A stretch of DNA of 64,000 nucleotides from Variovorax sp. S12S4. Its GTDB lineage: Bacteria > Pseudomonadota > Gammaproteobacteria > Burkholderiales > Burkholderiaceae_C. A program made the translations under genes and the position numbers. The stretch spans positions 1,713,001-1,777,000 of the forward strand of contig NZ_JALPKR020000002.1 of assembly GCF_023195515.1 (NCBI RefSeq). Direction: 5' to 3'. Positions 1 through 7,071 of the stretch are shown in pieces; position 1 is the stretch's first letter; the number at the start of each line of letters is the position of its first letter. Under the pieces are notes generated by a model that made no database searches, was not told the origin of the DNA, and saw only the letters and a list, made by a program, of their open reading frames with translations.

Positions 1-476
1 CGGGACAGCGCCCGCACGCGGTGCGCACCGTCTACAGGATCGAAGCCTTCGCCGAGGAACAGCGTGGCCCACGCCTCGTCGGGTGCGGCATCGACGTCGG
101 CCAGCGCCGCATCGGCCGACGCCACCTGCCGCATGCGCCTTGCGGAGCCGATCTGCACGCAGGTGGGCGAATCGCCCACGTAGTGCCGCTGCTCCAGTTC
201 GGCCCGCAGCGGGTCGAAGCAGGCCGTGTCAGCCAGGCGGAACGCGGGCACGAACTGGTGGCTGTCGTAGCGGGCCTCGATGCGGTCGAGCGTGCTGTCG
301 CTCACGGCCCCCCGGTGCAGCGGAACGGCCGACCTCGCGCGCTTGACGGTGCCATCGTCGAAGGGCAACAGCCAGCCGTCGAGCTCCTCGACGGCAAGGG
401 GCGACACAGCGGCGACGGTGGCGCGCTCGATGGCTTCGATCTCGCCGCTCTCCACGAACGCGCGGGTGTCATTCAT
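1..476 (-). CDS. GNAT-family N-acetyltransferase, 3' end outside window
   Basis: The reading frame starts with ATG at 476 and runs off the left edge after about 158 codons, so the C-terminus is missing. The N-terminal part (IEAIERATVAAV, then WLLPFDDGTVKRARSA) resembles GCN5-related acetyltransferases, where a Trp-Leu-Leu/Arg stretch precedes the acetyl-CoA fold. The glycine-rich acetyl-CoA loop is not reached. The start overlaps the stop of the upstream transglycosylase gene by 4 bases (ATGA), so it is probably the last visible gene of the exosortase operon and translationally coupled. The substrate cannot be told. Family call is moderate because the diagnostic half is absent. Confidence 0.6.
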   Translation of the reverse strand, partial: MNDTRAFVESGEIEAIERATVAAVSPLAVEELDGWLLPFDDGTVKRARSAVPLHRGAVSDSTLDRIEARYDSHQFVPAFRLADTACFDPLRAELEQRHYVGDSPTCVQIGSARRMRQVASADAALADVDAAPDEAWATLFLGEGFDPVDGAHRVRALS

Positions 477-1741
477 GGCGCGGCCTCCGGCGCCGGGAAT
501 TTGGCGGCCGCCACACTCTTGAGCAGCGTCTCGCGCTGGTTGCGGCTGATGCCGCGCACGCTCTCGGCCACCCACTTGGTGCGATCCGGGTCAATGCGGC
601 CGTCGCGCCGCCATTGTTCGAGCACCGCATGCGGCTTGTGCAGCATGGCCGCAAGCCACACGGCCTGCGCAGGCTCCAGGTTGCGTGCCGGGCGCTTGAA
701 GTAGCGGCGCGCCGCGGCTTCGGCGCCGCACAGGTTGCCGCCCCAGGGCGCGTTATCAAGGTAGAGCTGCAGGATGCGCGCCTTGCCGAGCGTCTGTTCC
801 ATTTCGACCGCATAGAGCAGTTCGCGCAGCTTGCGTTCCGCCGTGCGGTCGCTGCCCGTCACCAGCAGCTTGGCCAGTTGCTGCGTGAGCGTGCTGCCGC
901 CGCGCTTCGTTTGGCCGTCTTTCTGGTTGTTGTCGAGCGACGCAACGATTTCCGCCAGGTCGTAGCCGGCATGGCTGAAAAAACGCTGGTCTTCGGCCGC
1001 GATGACCGCGCGCGCCAGCCAGCTGTCGTTGGCCAGCTTCGACGGCGCGCCGCAACCGGTGCGCGCGCCAAGCATGGCTTCGGTCCCCAGCCCTTCGACG
1101 GTGAACTGGCTGACGACAGGAACCACCGCGAACGTGCCCTCAGGCAGCGCGACCTGCCCGCGCAGCGCCAGCGTGCCGCCGATGCGCGCACGCTGCAGTT
1201 CGGGCAGGTTGGGCGCAAGCACCGCGTACCAGCGCGCAATGGGTGCATCCTTGATGTCGGCGCTGAGCAGAAGGTTCTTGGGCGTGAGACGGCCTTCCCA
1301 CTGGCCGTGGATCACGGCCGACGCCTCGGCGCTGCGGGGTGTGGCCTCCAGCATGCCCGTCAGGGTGTTGCCGTCACGCTTGACGGTGGCAAGCAGGCCT
1401 TCGACCCGTATCGGCTGCGTGCCGAGCGCCGGAACCTCGACCGTGCAGGGCGCGCAGCGCAATTCGAGCGCGCCGGCCTCGTTCTTCCAGGCGAAATGCA
1501 CGGTGCCGAAGCGAGTGTCGAGCGCGTGACCGTCCAGGTGCGGCGCAAGCCATGGAGAAGTGGCCAGGCGCACTGCCGTGGGCATGCCGACTTCGAAACT
1601 CAGCGGACCGGCCTTGACCGTGCCGCGCCATTCGCCCGGTGCGGGCGCGAGGGCGAACTTCACTATCAGGAAGATAGCTATCGCTGCAGTGACTACAAGG
1701 GCCAACAGCCCGTAAATCGCAGATCTCAGGGTCTTGTTCAC
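473..1741 (-). CDS. Biosynthetic peptidoglycan transglycosylase (GT51) with AsmA-like N-terminal part
   Basis: A 422-residue protein from GTG at 1741, placed 7 bases after the previous gene. The longer upstream reading lacks any sensible N-terminus. Residues about 8-33 form one membrane anchor. A central part of ~200 residues without a catalytic motif follows. The GT51 glycosyltransferase domain then shows the catalytic Glu in AAEDQRFFSHAGYD (E250) and the GGSTLTQQLAKLL motif. There is no transpeptidase domain, so it is a monofunctional lipid II polymerase acting at the periplasmic face. It is longer than MtgA (about 240 residues) because of the central part. It lies in the exosortase/VIT-VWA operon and overlaps the acetyltransferase gene by 4 bases. 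An imperfect CTATC/GATAG repeat sits in the anchor-coding region. Confidence 0.85.
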   Translation of the reverse strand: MNKTLRSAIYGLLALVVTAAIAIFLIVKFALAPAPGEWRGTVKAGPLSFEVGMPTAVRLATSPWLAPHLDGHALDTRFGTVHFAWKNEAGALELRCAPCTVEVPALGTQPIRVEGLLATVKRDGNTLTGMLEATPRSAEASAVIHGQWEGRLTPKNLLLSADIKDAPIARWYAVLAPNLPELQRARIGGTLALRGQVALPEGTFAVVPVVSQFTVEGLGTEAMLGARTGCGAPSKLANDSWLARAVIAAEDQRFFSHAGYDLAEIVASLDNNQKDGQTKRGGSTLTQQLAKLLVTGSDRTAERKLRELLYAVEMEQTLGKARILQLYLDNAPWGGNLCGAEAAARRYFKRPARNLEPAQAVWLAAMLHKPHAVLEQWRRDGRIDPDRTKWVAESVRGISRNQRETLLKSVAAAKFPAPEAAP

Positions 1742-1748
1742 ACAACTC

Positions 1749-2318
1749 TCACAAGGGTCTCGCCACCGTGACGGCTTGCCACGGACCGGTCGACTGCCCG
1801 CTGGCGGCCGCCCAGTACCAAGCTGAAGTGTCGGTGAAAGCCGTGCCTTCGGCATCGACGATGCGCTCGCAAACGCGGAACTTTTGCGCTCCGTGCATTT
1901 GCGCAACAAAACAGCGCCACAAGCGCTCCTGCGCATCGCGTTCAAGGCGCGCCTGTTCGATGCGATAGCCGAGCGCGCGGTAGCAATCGGCGGCCGGATG
2001 AAGCATGCGCGTCGGCGTGTTCACCGCGCGCATCACGATCATCTGCGTGCCGTCGGTCATGCGGCCGATGGCGCCCGGAAAGCGGTCCGCAAAGCGCTGC
2101 TCGACGTCGCCCAGCGCCATCGGCCGGAGCGGAACGCCGTCCCATTCGCGCGGCCACTCATGCGATGCCGCGGCCGCCACGTGTTCTTGCGGCGCGCGCA
2201 GCGCGGCGGCGGTAGACCACAGCAGACACAGCAGCATCGCGAGTGCAAAGGCCGTCTTGTGGCCGATGCGGTTGATGAAGTGATTAGCGAAAAAGCTTTC
2301 AAGGAACCGTATCGACAT
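1749..2318 (-). CDS. EpsI-like exosortase-associated protein
   Basis: A 189-residue protein with one N-terminal membrane segment (about 20-40) and a periplasmic domain. The motif HPAADCYRALGYRI matches the H-P-x-x-CY-x-x-x-G-W/Y signature of the EpsI/DUF3485 family that accompanies exosortases. WYWAAASGQSTGPW near the end also fits. The start ATG is preceded by an AGGGAGG-type ribosome site and overlaps the exosortase gene by 20 bases. EpsI proteins are thought to assist exosortase processing, but the biochemical role is not settled. Assignment rests on the Cys motif and on position directly behind the exosortase gene. Confidence 0.7.
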   Translation of the reverse strand: MSIRFLESFFANHFINRIGHKTAFALAMLLCLLWSTAAALRAPQEHVAAAASHEWPREWDGVPLRPMALGDVEQRFADRFPGAIGRMTDGTQMIVMRAVNTPTRMLHPAADCYRALGYRIEQARLERDAQERLWRCFVAQMHGAQKFRVCERIVDAEGTAFTDTSAWYWAAASGQSTGPWQAVTVARPL

Positions 2319-3228
2319 GGCGGCCTCCCTGCGTGGTGATCATTCCGGGAATCGGCTGGTCGGCAAGTCCGGCAGAAGTGCGTTCCGGCACCATCAGGCG
2401 GGCAATGCCGCCGCACACGGCCGCCAGCACCACCAGGCCGAGCGTGTTGTGCGCCCAGGGCGCCAGCGGCTGCCCCGCGCCCTCGAAGGCAATCAGCACG
2501 CTGTTGCGCAGGATGTTGCCGCCCAGCACGAGCAAGCCGACCATCGGCAGCCGGCGCAAAAAGCCGCGGTCGCTCTGCCGCGCCCAGAGCGCAACGGCGC
2601 AGGCCGTGAAGTAGCCGAGCCACACCATCTGCACGCCGGAGCACGGCGCATCGACGATGACCAGCCGCCCGTCGACCACGAGGCTGCTGCCTTCGCGCGC
2701 CACGCTGAAGCCGGGGGCCAGCAGCCAGCGGCTCGCCTCGGCCGTGACCACGCGCAGCGGATAGCCGGCATAGAACTGCAGCGATGACAAAAGCGGCAAG
2801 GCCAGCACCGCAAGACCGACGACCGGCAGCGCGGCCACGCGCCGCGGCAGGAAGGCCAGCAGCCCGCACGCCAGCGCCAGCACCGCCATCAGGCTTGCCG
2901 CGAGCGGCGGCAAGGCGGGCAGGGCGCCGGCGCCGGTGCGCAGCAGCGTGGCCAGCAAGGTGCCGGCGCCCGCCAGGGCCAGCCAGCCCAGCCGCGGCGC
3001 CGCGCGCAGTTCGCGCCGCCGCTGCCATGCCAGCGCCGCCAAGGCGGCCAATGCCAGCAGGCCCAGCGGATCGTCGGAGCCGTCGCGCATGCGCCGGACC
3101 ATCCAGGCCCAGGTCGGCGCGAGCGCCGCGAATTGCAGCGCCAGCCAGAAGGCGGCCGGTGCCCGGTCGATGTGAATGCCCCAATCCACGATGCGCGGAT
3201 GGCGGTGGGCAAGTGCGGCCAATGACAT
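2299..3228 (-). CDS. Exosortase
   Basis: A 309-residue integral membrane protein with about eight hydrophobic segments. It carries the exosortase catalytic set: Cys196 in DAPCSGVQMVW, Arg241 in GNILRNS and His260 in WAHNTLGLVV. Exosortases are transpeptidase-like inner-membrane enzymes that recognise the C-terminal PEP-CTERM signal, cut it and pass the protein on to the surface or exopolysaccharide. The gene lies 24 bases behind the only PEP-CTERM protein in the window, so it is probably a dedicated one-target enzyme and not part of a large EPS locus. It might belong to the type called exosortase T in annotation pipelines, but I could not verify the subtype. Confidence 0.88.
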   Translation of the reverse strand: MSLAALAHRHPRIVDWGIHIDRAPAAFWLALQFAALAPTWAWMVRRMRDGSDDPLGLLALAALAALAWQRRRELRAAPRLGWLALAGAGTLLATLLRTGAGALPALPPLAASLMAVLALACGLLAFLPRRVAALPVVGLAVLALPLLSSLQFYAGYPLRVVTAEASRWLLAPGFSVAREGSSLVVDGRLVIVDAPCSGVQMVWLGYFTACAVALWARQSDRGFLRRLPMVGLLVLGGNILRNSVLIAFEGAGQPLAPWAHNTLGLVVLAAVCGGIARLMVPERTSAGLADQPIPGMITTQGGRHVDTVP

Positions 3229-3252
3229 TTGTTTTTTCCCTTTCTGCCGCGC

Positions 3253-5334
3253 TCAGGCCGTGAAGCGGCGCGGATCGTTGCGGCGCGCACGGCGGCGCAG
3301 CATGGCAAGCATCGACAGCACCACGGCAATGGCGCCCAGGGTTTCGGGTTCGGGCGTGCTCGGCACTTCGGCGCCGAGTGCAAGTTCGCTCACGCCCTGG
3401 GGCAGGGGCAGCGGCTGGTTCACGTCCACGCTGTTCTGCGGCGCAACGTTGCGCACCACCTTGTCGACCGCAATGAAGCTGGTGTACTGCGTCAGCAGGC
3501 TGTACTTCAGGCCCAACTCGGTGATGCGCTCCTTGAAGGCAGCGCCGCCCTCCAGGGTTTCCTGGTCGCTCAGGCTCTGGATGCGGTGGCGCGCCCACAG
3601 CGTGCGCAGCGCGGCCGTGTCCTGGCGCATCTGCGGGTCGATGCGCAGTTCCTGGCGGTATGGGCCATTGGCGCCCTGGCCTTCGACGATCACGCGGCCA
3701 CGGGCCTTGCCCTCGGCATCGGCGCGCCACTTGCCGAACACGATCACCGGGCGTTCGCCCAGTACGTCGGGCAGCGCTTGCGGCTCCACGTCGTACACGT
3801 CCAGGCCGCCGAAAGTCACCTTCACATTGGTGAGCACCGGCGACTCCACCATGCGGCGGAAACGCGCGGCCTGCTCCGGCGCCTGGATCGGGTCGGTGAT
3901 GATGAAGGGCTCGCCCATGCCGGCACGCGCAATGCCTTCCATCAGGCTGCGGTTCACCGACGAACCGATGCCGAAGGCGAACACGTTGGCCTTCGAAAGG
4001 TTCTTGCGCACCAGCTCGAAGGCCTCGCGCTCCACGGTCACGTAGCCGTCCGTCACCAGCACCACGGTGCGCGACACGTTCTCTTCCTTCGGTTCGGCAT
4101 ACACACGCTTGAGCGCCGGAATCAGTTCGGTGCTGCCGCTGCCGCTGTAGTTCTGGATGGTGGCCAGCGCCTGTTCGATGTTGGCGCGCGTGGCCGGCAC
4201 CGACTTGGGCGAGAGCATCTTGTTGCTGCCCGAGAACAGCAGCACGTTGAAGGTGTCGCTCGGGCGCAGTCCGCCGATCAGCCGCTCGAGCACGGTCTTG
4301 GCGGTGTCCAGCGGAAAGCCGTGCATCGAACCCGAGATGTCGACCACGAAGATGTAGTCGCGCGGCGAAATGGCGCTGGCGGCCACCGCCTTCGGCGGCT
4401 CGACCATCGCAAGGAAGAAGTTTTCCGCGCTTCCATCGGCGTTCTGCCCCTGGCCCTTGTAGAGCATCAGCCCCGACTCGATCCTTTCGCCCGCAAGCCG
4501 GTAGTCGAGCACGAAGTCGCGGTTGTCTGCGGGCCGGCCATCGGCCGCAAGTGCCACCTCGGCGTGCCGGTCTTCATCGCTCTTCTTCACCTCGATGGTG
4601 TGCGACGACGAGCGCACTTCCTTCAGGCCCATCGGCGTGTCGATGCTGGCCTTGAGCGTGAAGCGGGTGCTGGGCGCCACGCCCGCACGCAGCGTGGGCT
4701 GCGCCACCCATTGGGCCTGCGCGTTCTCCGACTGCGGACTGTTGTAGCGCGGGCCCACCACGGTGGGAAACACGAAGGCGTAGTTGCCCGACCGTGGCAC
4801 CAGCAGTTCGGTGTAGCGCAGTTCCACCTTCACGTCGTCACCCGGCAGGATGTTGGCAACGTTCATCTGGAACACGTTGGGCAGGTGCTGCTCGAGCAGC
4901 GCGGCGGTCTTGCCTTCCTTCTTGGCGGTGTCGTATTCGATCTGCGCCTGCTGCTTCTCGCGGATCTGCGCAGTGATGAGCCGGTCGGCCAGGCGCACGT
5001 TGAGGCCGCTTACGGCGGCCTTGGTCGAGCCCGGAAAAACATACTTGGCTTCGATGGCGCGCTGGCCTTCGTTGCGGTAGGTCTGCGTCACGGTCACGTC
5101 GGCAATGACGCCCGAGATCTTTACCGACACCTCGGTGCCCTTGAGCGGCAGGCGGTCGACGGAGGGGTCGTCGCTCTTCACGAAGAAATACGGGCTCTCG
5201 GTCTTCAGCCGCGGGCCGGGAGCTTCCTGGGCATGCACCGGGTGCACGCTGAGCGCGACGAAGCCAGCGGCGGCCAGGCTCACGGTGGCGAGCCAGAGCC
5301 AGCGGCCGGGGCGGGTGGAGATTTGGGCGTCCAT
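3253..5334 (-). CDS. VIT and VWA domain protein with PEP-CTERM sorting signal
   Basis: A 693-residue protein from ATG 5334. An upstream ATG at 5376 exists, but the signal peptide (Arg, hydrophobic core, cleavage near VHAQ) begins at 5334. A VIT (inter-alpha-trypsin-type) domain spans roughly residues 40-160. A von Willebrand factor A domain follows, with the metal-site motif DISGSMHG and VTDGYVTVE. The C-terminus has PEPETLG, a hydrophobic helix and RRRARR, the PEP-CTERM layout. It should be exported, anchored by the tail and processed by the exosortase encoded next. VIT-VWA proteins are better known as targets of sortases. Function is unknown, probably surface adhesion or metal-dependent binding. 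It is the first gene of the operon, divergent from creD. Confidence 0.85.
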   Translation of the reverse strand: MDAQISTRPGRWLWLATVSLAAAGFVALSVHPVHAQEAPGPRLKTESPYFFVKSDDPSVDRLPLKGTEVSVKISGVIADVTVTQTYRNEGQRAIEAKYVFPGSTKAAVSGLNVRLADRLITAQIREKQQAQIEYDTAKKEGKTAALLEQHLPNVFQMNVANILPGDDVKVELRYTELLVPRSGNYAFVFPTVVGPRYNSPQSENAQAQWVAQPTLRAGVAPSTRFTLKASIDTPMGLKEVRSSSHTIEVKKSDEDRHAEVALAADGRPADNRDFVLDYRLAGERIESGLMLYKGQGQNADGSAENFFLAMVEPPKAVAASAISPRDYIFVVDISGSMHGFPLDTAKTVLERLIGGLRPSDTFNVLLFSGSNKMLSPKSVPATRANIEQALATIQNYSGSGSTELIPALKRVYAEPKEENVSRTVVLVTDGYVTVEREAFELVRKNLSKANVFAFGIGSSVNRSLMEGIARAGMGEPFIITDPIQAPEQAARFRRMVESPVLTNVKVTFGGLDVYDVEPQALPDVLGERPVIVFGKWRADAEGKARGRVIVEGQGANGPYRQELRIDPQMRQDTAALRTLWARHRIQSLSDQETLEGGAAFKERITELGLKYSLLTQYTSFIAVDKVVRNVAPQNSVDVNQPLPLPQGVSELALGAEVPSTPEPETLGAIAVVLSMLAMLRRRARRNDPRRFTA

Positions 5335-5443
5335 GGCGATGTGGAGTGGTGTCCGTGCGAACTTGCACAGCCGCAACTGTCGACGCCGCGCGAGAAGGAA
5401 ATTGGAAGGCTGCTTGAAGTGCGGCAGCCGGTTGCCGCCTTGT

Positions 5444-5459
5444 GTGAAGCCTGAGTGAA
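5444..5459 (-). promoter_or_regulatory. CreB-binding tag upstream of creD
   Basis: On the minus strand this reads TTCAC-TCAGGC-TTCAC, a perfect match to the CreB direct-repeat tag TTCAC-N6-TTCAC known from E. coli. A second, weaker copy (TTCAC-N6-TTCGG) lies on the plus strand at 5478-5493. The outer parts form an inverted repeat, GTGTGAAGC (5442-5450) and GCTTCACAC (5477-5485). The site is 83 bases before the creD start and also within the divergent promoter region of the VIT-VWA operon. creB and creC are in the window, so control by CreB is likely. Confidence 0.75.
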
Positions 5460-5541
5460 GTCAGCCGGCGGGCGCGCTTCACACAGCCTTCGGGTTGCAC
5501 GGCGAGCATCGCCGCTTCGTTATCGAAGAGGAGAAAAAAAC

Positions 5542-7032
5542 ATGTTCCAGTTGTTCAAGGCCTTGCAGAGTTCCATGCTGGTCAAGGTGGCCGGCCTGCT
5601 CTTGCTCACGCTCCTGCTGTGCATTCCATTGGCCGAAATCAATTCGATCAACCGCGAGCGCGGCCACAGCCAGCGCGAGGCGGCCGCGGAGCTTGCCGCC
5701 ACCTACGCAAGCGCGCAGACCATGGTGGGCCCGGTGCTGCTGGTGCCGTATGTGGAGCGCTGGATGGAGCCGCTGCGCGATGCGCAAGGCAAGGTGATCG
5801 GCCAGGAGGCGCGCAGCAAGGAAATGGCCCACGCGGTGTTTCCCGACAAGCTGCACATCGAAGGTTCGATGACGCCGCAAGAGCGCTACCGCGGCATCTT
5901 CAAGATTCCGTTCTACACGCTCAATGCCACGCTCGGCGGCGGCTTTGCGGCCTTCAATCCCAATTCCGTGGCGCACAGCGAAGCCGATTCACGCATCGAG
6001 TTCAAGGCACCTTTCGTCGTCTTCTACGTGAGCGATCTGCGCGGGCTCGACGGTTCACCGTCCATCGCGATGAACGGCGAAGGCCTGCGTTTCAGGCAGC
6101 GCGTGCCCGGCCTGGCGGACAGCAGCTGGCTGGCCGACGGGGTCCACGCACCGCTCACCGGCGCCGCGCTTGCCGCATGGGAATCGAAGGCGCCGCTGCC
6201 TTTCGAAATGAAGCTCGGCCTGGTCGGGCAAGACACGCTCTCGATGGTGCCGATTGCCGAAGAGACCACCGCCCACCTGAGCTCGCCATGGGCGCACCCG
6301 AGTTTCGGCGGCCGTTTTCTCGCCTCGAAGCGCGAGGTGACGCCGCAGGGTTTCGATGCGCACTGGCGCGTGTCGTCGCTGGTGACCTCGGCGCGCGAGC
6401 AGGTGCGCGCCGGGCTGTCGGATCGGGACGATCGCAGCGCTGCTGCCACCGCCACTGCCGCGGCCCCCGCGGCGACAGCCGGCCATCCACCGCGCAACCT
6501 CGGCCCGCTGCAAACCTTCGATGTGTCGCTCGCACAGCCCGTCAATGTGTATTCGATGAGCACGCGCGCCGGCAAGTACGGTGCGCTCTTCATCGGGCTG
6601 GTGATCATGGCCGCCTTCATGTTCGAGCTGTTCCGCAGGCAGCGCATGCACCCGGTGCAATACGGACTGGTGGGCCTCTCGATTGCGCTGTTCTTCCTGC
6701 TGCTGCTGGCGCTGTCCGAGAAGCTGGCGTTCTGGCTCGCCTATGCCAGCGCGGCCGGCGCAAGCGTGCTGCTGCTCGGCATTTATTTCAGCGCGGTTTT
6801 GCAAAGCTGGAAACGCGGCGCGGGCTTCGGGGCCTATGTCGCGGTACTCTATGGCGCGCTCTACGGCCTGCTGGCATCGGAAAGCAATGCCCTTTTGCTC
6901 GGCGCCCTGCTGACATTCGGCATGCTGACGGTGCTGATGCTCGCCACGCGCAAGGTCGACTGGTACGCGTTGTCCGTGGGGAACCCCCGAGCACCCGAGC
7001 CAGTCTCACCTGAAGTGGCTCCGTCCGTGTAA
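5542..7032 (+). CDS. creD: Cell envelope integrity protein CreD
   Basis: A 496-residue inner membrane protein from ATG 5542, preceded by GAAGAGGAGAA as ribosome site. One N-terminal membrane segment (about 10-35) is followed by a large periplasmic domain and four or more C-terminal membrane helices (about 340-470), the standard CreD/YjgN-type layout. CreD is the main output of the CreBC two-component system in enterobacteria and is linked to envelope stress and beta-lactam response, though its activity is unknown. A CreB tag lies just upstream. The creBC pair is 3-5 kb downstream on the other strand, separated by a penicillin-binding protein gene and one unknown gene. Confidence 0.9.
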   Translation: MFQLFKALQSSMLVKVAGLLLLTLLLCIPLAEINSINRERGHSQREAAAELAATYASAQTMVGPVLLVPYVERWMEPLRDAQGKVIGQEARSKEMAHAVFPDKLHIEGSMTPQERYRGIFKIPFYTLNATLGGGFAAFNPNSVAHSEADSRIEFKAPFVVFYVSDLRGLDGSPSIAMNGEGLRFRQRVPGLADSSWLADGVHAPLTGAALAAWESKAPLPFEMKLGLVGQDTLSMVPIAEETTAHLSSPWAHPSFGGRFLASKREVTPQGFDAHWRVSSLVTSAREQVRAGLSDRDDRSAAATATAAAPAATAGHPPRNLGPLQTFDVSLAQPVNVYSMSTRAGKYGALFIGLVIMAAFMFELFRRQRMHPVQYGLVGLSIALFFLLLLALSEKLAFWLAYASAAGASVLLLGIYFSAVLQSWKRGAGFGAYVAVLYGALYGLLASESNALLLGALLTFGMLTVLMLATRKVDWYALSVGNPRAPEPVSPEVAPSV

Positions 7033-7071
7033 CTGACGCTACCGACTGTTTTTTCTCAACTACTGACTTCC

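Noticed and set aside
3229..5454. A long plus-strand frame opposite the VIT-VWA gene
   Set aside because: It is antisense to a clear protein with signal peptide, domains and PEP-CTERM tail; its translation is His/Arg-rich noise typical of high-GC antisense frames.
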